Assembly: GCA_017628845.1 (NCBI GenBank)
Contig: JAGBYI010000156.1
Coordinates: forward strand, 1-43,750
Length of the DNA: 43,750 nt
DNA from: Bacteroidaceae bacterium
Lineage (GTDB): Bacteria; Bacteroidota; Bacteroidia; Bacteroidales; Bacteroidaceae
Direction: 5' to 3'
Each line of letters begins with the position of its first letter. Position 1 is the stretch's first letter. The position numbers and the translations under genes are program-made. The notes under the pieces were generated by a model, which had not been told where the DNA came from, did no database searches, and saw only the letters and a list, made by a program, of their open reading frames with translations. Shown one piece after another: positions 8,953 to 17,824 of the stretch.

Positions 8953-9606
8953 TTATTTTAAAGGCACATAGACACGCCTTCTTTCGTCCTCACCTTCCCA
9001 CAAACCAATCACCATATCGTTCGTCTCCTTAAACCAAGCACCGAAACCATTGCGTATGTCGTTCTCATAAACTCCGAACCACAGACCGCCAGTAGCATAA
9101 TAATAAATCCCAAGACCATGACGTCTGCCTTGATAGAACTCGCCCACATATCTGTCACCATTGGCAAAGGTCTGTGACATGAAAGTATAATCAAGCGAAT
9201 CGGGAACCAACGGGAGTTCCATGACTCCATTTCTGGAGATATACTGCAACTTGCCTGAAGAGAGGCTATAACTGCAATAAAACTCCTTGCTGCCCACCGT
9301 AGCATTATCCCTTCCTACAATGACACCATGAAGCAATTCACCGTTACGGAACTTTCCCACGATAACATCACCGCTATCATTAATGAACTGGCCATAACCA
9401 TACAAGGCCACACGACCATCCGTCTGCCCCACATACTGGCCTCCGCTTGCATCTATCAGGCGCACAGGAAAGTCCTTGATGTAATCCACGAACACATGTT
9501 CATAAGAACGCGGAACCACATCGTATTTGACAAGTGGTGTATATTGCGCCCTTGATGGCAACGCCATCAGGACAGCAAGAAAAATTACAGAAATTATCCT
9601 TTTCAT
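8953..9606 (-). CDS. Secreted MORN-repeat protein
   Basis: This 217-residue protein has a Sec signal (MKRIISVIFLAVLMALPSRAQ). The rest carries MORN-type repeats, clearest in GDVIVGKFRNGELLHG around residue 79 and in two adjacent copies from GDRYVGEFYQGRRHGLGIYY to GFGAWF (about 149-190). MORN repeats form beta-sheet surfaces that bind proteins or lipids; no catalytic motif is visible. Its ATG overlaps the nadD stop in an ATGA junction, so it is translationally coupled to nadD. I do not recognise a specific function. Confidence 0.8.
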   Translation of the reverse strand: MKRIISVIFLAVLMALPSRAQYTPLVKYDVVPRSYEHVFVDYIKDFPVRLIDASGGQYVGQTDGRVALYGYGQFINDSGDVIVGKFRNGELLHGVIVGRDNATVGSKEFYCSYSLSSGKLQYISRNGVMELPLVPDSLDYTFMSQTFANGDRYVGEFYQGRRHGLGIYYYATGGLWFGVYENDIRNGFGAWFKETNDMVIGLWEGEDERRRVYVPLK

Positions 9607-10220
9607 CGCATTTTATATCTTATTCTATCCCAAACCTCGTCAGGCAACCCCTGACCCTCATAGGACGGATTCTCACTGATTTCCGCACGTATCCAAGTGC
9701 TGCTTATGTCTATCAGCGACACTTCCGCAAAATACACTCTTGCACCGGCAGGGAGTTGTCTATTCATTCCATCCGCCCCCTCCTCCTGCACCTGCTCGGA
9801 GCGACGTGGCAGAACAATAAGTCTATAGCGTTGGAGAATGCTTTCCCACTTATACCAGCGGTGGAAACAAAGCCAGTTGTCCATACCTATGACCAGAACA
9901 AACTCCCTGTCAGGATGCCTTGCGGAAAGGGTTTCCAAAGTGGTAAGCATGTAATTGGGTTTGGGCAACGAGAACTCCACATCAGACACCTCTACTCCCG
10001 GAATATCGCTAACAGCCAAACGAGCGAGGTTCAAGCGAAAATCATCATCCCACAACCCCTCGTTCTTGAGCGGATTCTGCGGACTTACCACCAGCCACAT
10101 CTCGTCCACCAGAGAAAGACGCAGTATCTCCTTGGCCATGGAAACATGACCCACATGTATGGGATTGAAACTCCCTCCATATACTCCTGTTATTGTCTTT
10201 TTTGAATTCTGATGGCACAT
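9603..10220 (-). CDS. nadD: Nicotinate-nucleotide adenylyltransferase
   Basis: This 205-residue enzyme joins ATP and nicotinate mononucleotide to give deamido-NAD. GVYGGSFNPIHVGHVSMA at residues 12-29 contains the nucleotidyltransferase HxGH motif. ISSTWIRAEI near the C-terminus is the family's second nucleotide-binding signature (ISSTxIR). Length is normal. The next gene on the strand, the MORN protein, overlaps its stop by 4 nt. The yicC-gmk operon diverges from it across a 72-nt gap. Confidence 0.95.
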   Translation of the reverse strand: MCHQNSKKTITGVYGGSFNPIHVGHVSMAKEILRLSLVDEMWLVVSPQNPLKNEGLWDDDFRLNLARLAVSDIPGVEVSDVEFSLPKPNYMLTTLETLSARHPDREFVLVIGMDNWLCFHRWYKWESILQRYRLIVLPRRSEQVQEEGADGMNRQLPAGARVYFAEVSLIDISSTWIRAEISENPSYEGQGLPDEVWDRIRYKMR

Positions 10221-10258
10221 TTCGAAGACAAAGTTAGTCTTTTCTGCCGAATTTTTGC

Positions 10259-10266
10259 TATTTTTG
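10259..10266 (+). promoter_or_regulatory. Probable -7 box (TATTTTTG) of the yicC-gmk-tsaB operon
   Basis: TATTTTTG fits TAnnTTTG and lies 26 nt upstream of the yicC ATG, in the divergent gap. The -33 element is not convincing. Confidence 0.45.
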
Positions 10267-10292
10267 CAGACAAATTTTATATTAAATAAGGT

Positions 10293-11171
10293 ATGATACT
10301 TTCAATGACCGGATACGGCAAGGCTTCTGCCACCTACAATGACAAGAAGATTACCGCCGAGATAAAATCCCTAAACAGCAAGGCATTGGACCTGACCGTA
10401 CGCATAGCGGGCAGTTATCGTGAAAAAGAAATGGAACTGCGCGCCATGATTAGCAATGTGCTCTTGCGTGGCAAGGTTGAATTCTCTCTCTGGATAGAGC
10501 GAGATGAAGTGGAGCAGACCGCCAAGCTGAACATACCGCTGATGCAGAAATACATCCAGCAGTTTTACGAGGCGAATTCACAATACGGTATACCTGTGCC
10601 CGAGAATCTCACGGAGGTAATACTGAGGATGCCGGATGCTGTCAGCAAGCTGGACACCACAGAGGAACTGACCGAGGAAGAATGGGAAGTAGCACGTTCT
10701 GTGACCGAACAGGCTGTAAACCAACTGATGGACTTCCGTACTCAAGAGGGCAAGGCTCTGGAGCAGAAGTTCCGCGAGAAGGTGGACAACATAGAGGAAC
10801 TGATGAAAAGTATTGAGCCTTACGAGAAGTCCAGGACGGAAAAGATACGCCAGCGCATGGTGGATGCTCTGTCTGCAATTCCGGAAGTGGAGTACGACCG
10901 AGGCAGACTGGAGCAGGAGATGATTTTCTATATCGAGAAACTGGATATCAACGAGGAGAAGCAACGCCTGTTCCATCATTTGGGATACTTCCGCGAAACG
11001 CTGGACGGAGAGTACGGACAAGGCAAGAAACTGGGCTTCATTGCCCAGGAAATGGGGCGAGAGATAAATACAACCGGTTCAAAGTCTAATCAGGCAGAGA
11101 TGCAAAACATCGTGGTGATGATGAAGGATGAACTGGAACAGATAAAGGAGCAGGTGCTGAACGTATTGTAG
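10293..11171 (+). CDS. YicC/YloC family endoribonuclease
   Basis: This 292-residue protein begins with MILSMTGYGKAS, the hallmark of the YicC family. It has the YicC_N domain (about 1-155) and the C-terminal DUF1732 domain (about 205-292), which includes the GRLEQE segment and ends in MKDELEQIKEQVLNVL. YicC proteins were recently shown to be endoribonucleases in E. coli and Bacillus. It leads a plus-strand run and is followed by gmk after 36 nt, the neighbour it has in many bacteria. Confidence 0.93.
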   Translation: MILSMTGYGKASATYNDKKITAEIKSLNSKALDLTVRIAGSYREKEMELRAMISNVLLRGKVEFSLWIERDEVEQTAKLNIPLMQKYIQQFYEANSQYGIPVPENLTEVILRMPDAVSKLDTTEELTEEEWEVARSVTEQAVNQLMDFRTQEGKALEQKFREKVDNIEELMKSIEPYEKSRTEKIRQRMVDALSAIPEVEYDRGRLEQEMIFYIEKLDINEEKQRLFHHLGYFRETLDGEYGQGKKLGFIAQEMGREINTTGSKSNQAEMQNIVVMMKDELEQIKEQVLNVL

Positions 11172-11207
11172 CAAATCTGCCCATAAGAACAATCAAAAGA
11201 AACTGGA

Positions 11208-11783
11208 ATGAAAGGAAAATGCCTAATATTCAGTGCTCCGAGCGGTAGCGGAAAGAGCACCATAGTTCAGTGGCTTACCAAGGAACATCCGGAATTGAAT
11301 CTGGTGTTCAGCATCAGTGCTACGTCACGACCTCCACGAGGAACAGAACAGCATGGGGTGGAGTATTTCTTCCTGACCCCAGAGAAGTTCAAGGCCAAGA
11401 TAGAGGCAGACGAGTTCCTGGAATACGAGGAGGTATATGCCGACCGATATTATGGCACACTGAAAAGCCAGGTGGAGGAACAGTTGAAGGGCGGAAGAAA
11501 CGTAATCTTCGATATTGACATAAAGGGCGGCATTAACGTAAAGAAATTCTATGGCGAGCATGCTTTGTCCCTTTTTGTCCAGCCTCCCAGCGTAGACGAA
11601 CTGAGAAGACGCCTTGTTGGCCGTGCTACGGACAGTCCGGAACAGATAGAGGAACGTCTGGCAAAAGCGGAATACGAGATGTCGTTTGCTCCGCAGTTTG
11701 ACAAAATCATCGTGAACGACGACCTTGAAACTGCCAAGGCAGATACCTTGCAGACAATAAGTGAATTCCTAAACAAAGAATAA
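11208..11783 (+). CDS. gmk: Guanylate kinase
   Basis: This 191-residue kinase phosphorylates GMP to GDP with ATP. The P-loop SAPSGSGKST is at residues 9-18. SATSRPPRGTEQHGVEYFF and the EVYADRYYGTLK segment form the GMP-binding region, and DIDIKGGINVKK is the Walker B-like part. The length is normal. The tsaB start lies only 2 nt past the stop. Confidence 0.96.
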   Translation: MKGKCLIFSAPSGSGKSTIVQWLTKEHPELNLVFSISATSRPPRGTEQHGVEYFFLTPEKFKAKIEADEFLEYEEVYADRYYGTLKSQVEEQLKGGRNVIFDIDIKGGINVKKFYGEHALSLFVQPPSVDELRRRLVGRATDSPEQIEERLAKAEYEMSFAPQFDKIIVNDDLETAKADTLQTISEFLNKE

Positions 11784-11785
11784 CA

Positions 11786-12478
11786 TTGGCAACGATACTG
11801 AGTATAGAGACCAGCACCAACGTGTGCTCTGTGGCGGTGGCCGAGGACAACCATGTCATTTTCCATAGTGAAGATTTCGAGGGACCTTCGCATGCCGTGC
11901 AATGCGGAATGTTTGTACAGGAGGCGCTATCCTTTGCCGAGAGTCATGCCATCCCCCTGGATGCCGTTGCAGTGAGCGAAGGTCCGGGAAGTTATACTGG
12001 TTTGCGCATAGGAGTGAGTATGGCAAAAGGCGTGGCATACGGGCGTAATGTGCCATTGGTGTCTATCCCAACCTTGCAGCTTCTCTGTGTGCCGGTGCTG
12101 TTATATCACGAGGAAATACCGGAAAATTCCCTGTTGGTACCCATGATAGATGCCAGGCGCATGGAAGTGTATTCTGCCGTGTACGACAGGGCACTGAAGG
12201 AGATACGCCCCATACAGGCAGATATAGTGGACGAGAATACCTATGCCGAATATCTGGAACGCGGGCCAGTGGTCTTCTTTGGTAATGGAAGTGCCAAGTG
12301 CAAGGAGGTGATAAATCACCCCAATGCCATATTTATAGACGGCATACACCCATTGGCAAGCAATGCAGCACCTCTGGCAGAACAACGCCTTAGAAAGGGG
12401 GAAACAGTATCAACCGCCTACTTTGAACCGTTCTATTTGAAGGAGTTCCAAGCCACGAAACCAAAGAACCTGCTATGA
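11786..12478 (+). CDS. tsaB: tRNA t6A synthesis protein TsaB, TTG start
   Basis: The 230-residue product has the TsaB opening ILSIETSTNVCSVAVA and the SEGPGSYTGLRIGVSMAKGVAYG motif near 65-87. TsaB is the scaffold partner of TsaD in making N6-threonylcarbamoyladenosine at tRNA position 37. The start must be TTG (11786): it sits 2 nt after the gmk stop, gives the conserved MATILSIETS, and there is no in-frame ATG before the first motif. The rare start and tight spacing suggest translation by re-initiation after gmk. The stop overlaps the next ATG in an ATGA junction. Confidence 0.93.
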   Translation: MATILSIETSTNVCSVAVAEDNHVIFHSEDFEGPSHAVQCGMFVQEALSFAESHAIPLDAVAVSEGPGSYTGLRIGVSMAKGVAYGRNVPLVSIPTLQLLCVPVLLYHEEIPENSLLVPMIDARRMEVYSAVYDRALKEIRPIQADIVDENTYAEYLERGPVVFFGNGSAKCKEVINHPNAIFIDGIHPLASNAAPLAEQRLRKGETVSTAYFEPFYLKEFQATKPKNLL

Positions 12479-13071
12479 ATCAAATACAATATAATACGGA
12501 AAAGAGCAGCTTGCTGATGTCTGAATACGGGCGCATCGTTCAAGAAATGGTGGAGCATTGCATGACGATAGAGGACAGACAGGAGCGGCTGAAGTGTGCC
12601 ACAAGCATAGTGGCGGTGATGGCAAACCTGGGGCAAGAGAAACTTGCCAATCCCGAGGTGCAGACCAAACTGTGGAATCATCTGGCACTGATAAGCAGGT
12701 TTCAATTGGACCTGGATTATCCAGTGGAGATTATTCCGCAAGCGGAGGCAAGTATGCGTCCGGCCCCCATGTCTTTGCCTCAGGCCAATATTCGCCATAA
12801 GCACTATGGACGCATAGTGGAGCAGGCTCTGCAGAAACTGACGGAAATGCCTGAAGGCGAAGAGCGAGACGCCCTTGTGCAACAGACGGCAGACAGAATG
12901 AAACAGAACCTGTTTACATGGAATCCCGATGTGATGAGCGAGGAAAAGGTGACACACGACATTGATGTGTATACCAAGGGACATAACCTAAGCGAAGCCC
13001 TGGAGGGACATCAGTTTGCTACCCTACATACATTGCCCACTAACATACTGAAAAGAAAGAAAAGAAAATAA
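12475..13071 (+). CDS. DUF4290 family protein
   Basis: This 198-residue protein of the Bacteroidetes-restricted DUF4290 family has the typical YNTEKSSLLMSEYGRIVQEMVEHC opening. It is soluble, mostly helical by composition, with no signal peptide and no recognisable catalytic motif. It overlaps tsaB by 4 nt and murA by 1 nt, so it is coupled to both. This neighbourhood with murA suggests a housekeeping or envelope-related role, but none is established. Confidence 0.85.
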   Translation: MNQIQYNTEKSSLLMSEYGRIVQEMVEHCMTIEDRQERLKCATSIVAVMANLGQEKLANPEVQTKLWNHLALISRFQLDLDYPVEIIPQAEASMRPAPMSLPQANIRHKHYGRIVEQALQKLTEMPEGEERDALVQQTADRMKQNLFTWNPDVMSEEKVTHDIDVYTKGHNLSEALEGHQFATLHTLPTNILKRKKRK

Positions 13072-14378
13072 TGTCAGCATTCATAATAGAAGGAGGACGC
13101 CCTCTAAAAGGTGAGATTACACCTCAGGGAGCCAAGAACGAGGCTTTGCAGGTTCTTTGTGCCACGTTGCTTACAAAAGAACCGATAAGGATAAGCAACC
13201 TGCCGGACATCGCTGATGTTAACAATCAGATACAGTTGCTTCAGGATGTCGGAGTGCGTGTTACCCGTCATGGACATGGCGATATGACTTTCCAGGCCGA
13301 CTGCGTGGATATCAGTTATCTGCAAAGCGATGAGTTCCTGGAGCGTTGTTCACGTCTGCGCGGCAGTGTCATGCTGGTAGGACCACTGGTTGCCAGATTT
13401 GGTCATGCTATGGTAAGCAAGCCCGGAGGTGACAAGATTGGACGCAGAAGACTGGATACGCACTTCTTGGGAATACAGAAACTTGGAGCTGAGTTCTCGT
13501 ACAACGAGGAAAGAGGTATCTTCAACATCAAAGCGGATCGATTGCAGGGTGCATACATGCTTCTGGATGAGGCATCTGTTACCGGTACGGCAAACATTGT
13601 TATGGCCGCAGTACTGGCAGAAGGCACCACTACGATTTACAATGCAGCCTGCGAACCATACCTGCAGCAGTTGTGCAAAATGCTCTGTGGCATGGGAGCC
13701 ATGATAGAGGGCATTGGTTCCAATCTGCTGACCATCACTGGTGTGAAGTCATTAAAGGGGACCTCGCACACGATATTGCCAGACATGATTGAGGTAGGCT
13801 CGTTTATTGGAATGGCTGCCATGTGTGGCGAGGGTGTCCTGATACGCAACGTCAGTTACGACCAGTTGGGCATTATCCCTACGGTATTCCAGCGCCTTGG
13901 CGTACAATTGGAACGAAGAGGGGATGACATATACATACCCAAGCAGGAACATTACGAGATAGAATCGTTCCTGGATGGCAGCATAATGACCATTGCCGAT
14001 GCACCATGGCCGGGCCTTACTCCTGACCTTCTGAGCATCCTGCTTATTGTGGCTACCCAGGCAAAGGGCAGCGTGCTGATACACCAGAAGATGTTTGAGA
14101 GCAGATTGTTCTTCGTGGACAAACTGATAGACATGGGAGCACAGATTATACTTTGCGACCCGCACCGTGCCGTGGTCATTGGCCATGACAAGCGCTTCCA
14201 GCTGAAGGCAGCCCGCATGACTTCGCCTGACATCCGTGCCGGCATATCCATGCTGATTGCCGCCATGAGTGCGTCGGGAACAAGCAGGATAGACAACATC
14301 GGGCAGATAGACCGTGGATATGAGAACATAGAGGAGAGGCTTAACAGGCTTGGCGCCAATATAACTCGTGTGGAATGA
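13071..14378 (+). CDS. murA: UDP-GlcNAc 1-carboxyvinyltransferase (Asp-type MurA)
   Basis: This 435-residue enzyme transfers enolpyruvate from PEP to UDP-GlcNAc, the first committed step of peptidoglycan synthesis. Family marks include GAKNEALQVLCATLL at 20-34, LRGSVMLVGPLVARFG near 97-111, and DIRAGISMLIAAM near the C-terminus. In the active-site loop, where most MurA proteins have PGGC, this one has PGGDKIGRR, with Asp at residue 121 aligned to E. coli Cys115. The Asp form is catalytically competent and insensitive to fosfomycin in other bacteria. It is coupled to the genes on both sides (1-nt and 4-nt overlaps). Confidence 0.96.
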   Translation: MSAFIIEGGRPLKGEITPQGAKNEALQVLCATLLTKEPIRISNLPDIADVNNQIQLLQDVGVRVTRHGHGDMTFQADCVDISYLQSDEFLERCSRLRGSVMLVGPLVARFGHAMVSKPGGDKIGRRRLDTHFLGIQKLGAEFSYNEERGIFNIKADRLQGAYMLLDEASVTGTANIVMAAVLAEGTTTIYNAACEPYLQQLCKMLCGMGAMIEGIGSNLLTITGVKSLKGTSHTILPDMIEVGSFIGMAAMCGEGVLIRNVSYDQLGIIPTVFQRLGVQLERRGDDIYIPKQEHYEIESFLDGSIMTIADAPWPGLTPDLLSILLIVATQAKGSVLIHQKMFESRLFFVDKLIDMGAQIILCDPHRAVVIGHDKRFQLKAARMTSPDIRAGISMLIAAMSASGTSRIDNIGQIDRGYENIEERLNRLGANITRVE

Positions 14379-14875
14379 TAGAAACTTATAAGATAGGTAC
14401 ACTGACCCGTACCCACGGCATAGGAGGGGAACTGTCTATGAACTTCACGGACGACGTGTGGGACAGAGCAGATGCAGATTACGTCTTTCTGGAGGTGGAT
14501 GGCATACAAGTGCCCTTCTTCCTGGAAGGGTGGAGATTCCGTAGCGATTCGGTTGCCCTACTCAAGTTTCAAGACATTGACAGTTCTGAAGATGCCAATG
14601 AGTATGTAGGTGCAGACGTGTATTTCCCTCATAGCCTGACTCCGGAACCGGATGAGGACGACGAGTACACCTGGCGCCATTTTACAGGCTGGCAGGTAGT
14701 GGATGCCCAGGCAGGGCCTATAGGCATTATAGATTATGTGGAAGACTCTACGGTGAACACTATTTTCTGTGTAGATGGCAAGCTGGTTCCTGCCAACGAA
14801 GATTTTATCGAGAGAATAGATGCAAAGGAGCGTATTGTCTATATGACCTTGCCCGAAGGTTTGTTGGATTTGTAA
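14375..14875 (+). CDS. rimM: 16S rRNA processing protein RimM
   Basis: This 166-residue ribosome maturation factor for the 30S head binds S19. The N-terminal RimM barrel shows IGTLTRTHGIGGELSM (residues 6-21), and the C-terminal PRC-barrel contains GWQVVDAQAGPIGIIDYVE. The ATG overlaps the murA stop by 4 nt, and dxr follows after 12 nt. Confidence 0.94.
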   Translation: MIETYKIGTLTRTHGIGGELSMNFTDDVWDRADADYVFLEVDGIQVPFFLEGWRFRSDSVALLKFQDIDSSEDANEYVGADVYFPHSLTPEPDEDDEYTWRHFTGWQVVDAQAGPIGIIDYVEDSTVNTIFCVDGKLVPANEDFIERIDAKERIVYMTLPEGLLDL

Positions 14876-14887
14876 AGAAGAAACTGT

Positions 14888-16033
14888 ATGAAGAGAAAAA
14901 TATGCATATTAGGTTCAACTGGCAGCATAGGGACGCAAGCACTGCAGGTAATAGAGGAACATGCAGATTTGTTTGAAGCCTATGTGCTTACGGCCGGCAG
15001 CAACTCACGTTTGCTGATAGAGCAGGCACGCAAATTCTTGCCATGCGCCGTGGTTATTGCAGACGAGAGCAAGTATAACGAAGTTAAGGAGGCATTGGCC
15101 GACCAGCCCATACAGGTATATGCCGGAGATGAGGCCCTTTGTCAGGTGGTGACGATGGAACCCGTGGACATGGTCCTGACTGCCTTGGTAGGGTTCAGCG
15201 GGTTGAAACCTACGATATCTGCGATAAAGGCCGGCAAGCCCATAGCATTGGCCAACAAGGAAACCTTGGTGGTTGCCGGCGAACTCATTACTGCCTTGTG
15301 TCAGGAGTATAATGTTCCGATGTTCCCTGTGGATAGCGAACATTCTGCCATATTCCAGAGTCTGATGGGCGAGGAAAGTCCGATAGAGAAGATTATCCTT
15401 ACGGCTTCGGGCGGTCCTTTCCGCAAGTTCACTTTGGACGAGATGAGGAATGTTACTGCTGCTCAGGCCCTGAAGCACCCCAACTGGGATATGGGAGCCA
15501 AGATTACCATTGATTCCGCAAGTATGATGAACAAGGGCTTTGAGGTGATAGAGGCAAAGTGGCTGTTTGATGTGGATGCCGACCGCATACAGGTTGTTGT
15601 GCACCCTCAAAGCATAGTACATAGCGCAGTACAGTTCCAGGACGGCGCGGTAAAGGCACAGCTTGGTGCACCCGACATGCGAGTGCCCATACAGTTGGCA
15701 ATGTCGTATCCGGTAAGACTGGAAAGCAGTTTCCCGCGTATTGATTGGTGGGACATGCAAGACCTCACTTTTGAACGCCCCGACATGGAGCGCTTCCCCT
15801 GTCTGGCCATGGCATACGAGGCCCTGCGCCGAGGTGGCAACACCGCTTGTGTGGTGAATGCCGCCAACGAGGTGGTAAATCTGGCTTTCCGTCAGGACAG
15901 ATGCGGATTCTTGCAGATGGCTGAAGTAATACAGGAGACACTTGCCCGTGTTCCGTACATAAAAACACCCTCATTGGAGGACTATCTGGAAACGGACCGT
16001 GTTGCCAGAAAAGTGGCCTCAGAGTTGTTGTAA
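14888..16033 (+). CDS. dxr: 1-deoxy-D-xylulose 5-phosphate reductoisomerase
   Basis: This 381-residue NADPH-dependent enzyme makes MEP in the non-mevalonate isoprenoid pathway. It has the nucleotide loop LGSTGSIGTQAL (8-19), ALANKETLV near residue 120, the metal-site segment PVDSEHSAIFQ near 148-158, and the substrate loop ITIDSASMMNKGFE near 206. The length is slightly short of the usual 390-400 but intact. It works in the same pathway as ispF, which lies about 20 kb away in this window. Confidence 0.96.
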   Translation: MKRKICILGSTGSIGTQALQVIEEHADLFEAYVLTAGSNSRLLIEQARKFLPCAVVIADESKYNEVKEALADQPIQVYAGDEALCQVVTMEPVDMVLTALVGFSGLKPTISAIKAGKPIALANKETLVVAGELITALCQEYNVPMFPVDSEHSAIFQSLMGEESPIEKIILTASGGPFRKFTLDEMRNVTAAQALKHPNWDMGAKITIDSASMMNKGFEVIEAKWLFDVDADRIQVVVHPQSIVHSAVQFQDGAVKAQLGAPDMRVPIQLAMSYPVRLESSFPRIDWWDMQDLTFERPDMERFPCLAMAYEALRRGGNTACVVNAANEVVNLAFRQDRCGFLQMAEVIQETLARVPYIKTPSLEDYLETDRVARKVASELL

Positions 16034-16278
16034 AAGAGCATCCACGAAAGCAGGCCTTGGTCCTCGGGAGGACCGACCCGAGAGTTCCGGGTTCTTTCGC
16101 CTCGGTCCTCGGGAGGACCAAAACGGGTCGACCCAGAGGCATGGGGTGGTGTGACCGAAACTCTTAGGAAGTTACTATGCACCGCCCGTTTGATTCTGTG
16201 AGTGGCAAGCAGCATGCGTCTGCAACAATTCCAATAAATATTAATATAAAAACAGTTAAAACAAAAGGATAAATCTAC
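16034..16278. repeat. Intergenic palindromic repeat pair GGTCCTCGGGAGGACC
   Basis: This 245-nt gap has no gene. The exact 16-mer GGTCCTCGGGAGGACC occurs twice (16059-16074 and 16104-16119). Each copy is a 7-bp inverted repeat around GG. The first is flanked by GACCCG and the second by GGGTCGACCC, so larger alternative foldings are possible. The pair sits between dxr and rseP, where it could act as a terminator/attenuator or be a REP-like element. No T-run follows either hairpin, so simple intrinsic termination is not supported. The last 60 nt are an AT-rich leader of rseP. Confidence 0.7.
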
Positions 16279-17685
16279 ATGGAAATAGTATTGATCAAAG
16301 CGGCACAACTTATCTGCTGCCTTAGCCTGCTGGTGTTTCTGCACGAAGGAGGACACTTTCTCTTTGCCAAATTCTCAGGAGTGAAGGTGGAGAAATTCTA
16401 TCTGTTCTTCAATCCATACTTTCATCTCTTTTCTACAAGAGACGAGTGGTTCACTCGTTTGTTTCCCTATTTCAGGGACAACGAAACAGAATACGGCATA
16501 GGTTGGCTGCCCTTGGGCGGATATGTCAGCATTGCTGGCATGGTGGACGAGACAAAGAGCGCCGAGGATATTGCCGCCAGAGCACCTCAGGAAAGCGACT
16601 TCAACCAAAAACCTGTGTGGCGCCGTTTCCTTATCATGTTCGGCGGTGTACTATTCAACCTGATTGCCGCCCTGGTGATATACTCTGCTATAGTGTTCAC
16701 ATGGGGACGTGAGATTGTGCCCATGCGCAATCTTCCAGATGGATTGAACTACAACCAGACGGCACAGGAAATAGGTTTCGTCAACGGTGACACGCCTATA
16801 CGTATAGACGGAATGGATATTGAAGGTTTCAGCGGAGCCTTGATGATGGACATTTCCGAAGCAAAGACAGTAACCGTCTTGCGCAATGGCGAGGAAGTGG
16901 ACATAGAGATGCCTGCCGGCGGTGTCTCCTTGCTGGAAATGCAGAAAAGCCCACAGTTCTTCTCATTGCCCGTTAAACCCATCGTGGGCGAAGTTGCTGA
17001 AGGGATGCCTGCATATAAATATGGTATAGAGGCAGGAGACATCATACAGGAAATTGACGGAGTTCCTACTCCCGACGTTACCGACGTTACTACAGAACTG
17101 GGACGCAGACAGGATATTCTCAGTGCTGAGGGTTGCACACCCGAGGACAGCATACGTGCAAAGAGCATATCCCTTATAGTCATGCGTGCTGGAAGTGGAG
17201 CACAAGACACTTTAAGCCTGACCCTTGGCAACGATACCAAGTTGGGCGTACTTTGGGACAACAAGTTCAAGGACATCCCCACCGAGCATCAATCATACAC
17301 CCTGCTTCAGAGCATCCCAGCAGGCTTCCAACTGGCATGGAAAACTCTGTCCGACTACGTGGTATCGCTGAAATATCTCTTCCACAAGGAAGGTATACAG
17401 CAGGTAGGCTCGTTCCTGACCATAGGCGATCTCTTTCCGCCCATCTGGGACTGGCAGAGTTTTTGGAACCTGACCGCCTTCATCAGTATTATCCTGGCAG
17501 TAATGAATATTCTGCCCATCCCCGGATTGGACGGAGGTCATATCGCCCTGCTCCTTTACGAAGGTATCATGCGCAAGCAGCCATCGCCCAAGGTAATGGA
17601 TGTGATTGAAAAGGCGGGCCTGTTCCTTCTGTTCGCCCTGATGATACTCGCATTCAGTAATGACATAATGAGATTCTTCTTCTGA
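16279..17685 (+). CDS. rseP: Site-2 membrane metalloprotease RseP
   Basis: This 468-residue integral membrane zinc protease cleaves transmembrane substrates such as anti-sigma factors after a first periplasmic cut. The catalytic HEGGH is at residues 22-26 in the first helix. The third conserved motif NILPIPGLDGGH lies near 412-423. Between them are PDZ-like regions (YKYGIEAGDIIQEIDG near 250). All zinc ligands are present. It follows dxr after the repeat-bearing gap, the usual Bacteroidales order. Confidence 0.94.
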   Translation: MEIVLIKAAQLICCLSLLVFLHEGGHFLFAKFSGVKVEKFYLFFNPYFHLFSTRDEWFTRLFPYFRDNETEYGIGWLPLGGYVSIAGMVDETKSAEDIAARAPQESDFNQKPVWRRFLIMFGGVLFNLIAALVIYSAIVFTWGREIVPMRNLPDGLNYNQTAQEIGFVNGDTPIRIDGMDIEGFSGALMMDISEAKTVTVLRNGEEVDIEMPAGGVSLLEMQKSPQFFSLPVKPIVGEVAEGMPAYKYGIEAGDIIQEIDGVPTPDVTDVTTELGRRQDILSAEGCTPEDSIRAKSISLIVMRAGSGAQDTLSLTLGNDTKLGVLWDNKFKDIPTEHQSYTLLQSIPAGFQLAWKTLSDYVVSLKYLFHKEGIQQVGSFLTIGDLFPPIWDWQSFWNLTAFISIILAVMNILPIPGLDGGHIALLLYEGIMRKQPSPKVMDVIEKAGLFLLFALMILAFSNDIMRFFF

Positions 17686-17824
17686 TTCCTACCCTTATCA
17701 CCAACGCATTTTGTAAAGCCGGAGATTTTGGAAATACCCGATAACCCGGTCATGCTTTGGTGCGGTCATATAATAAAGGTGTGGGACCATAAAACCTGTT
17801 TATCCTAAATTTCGAATACAAGAT

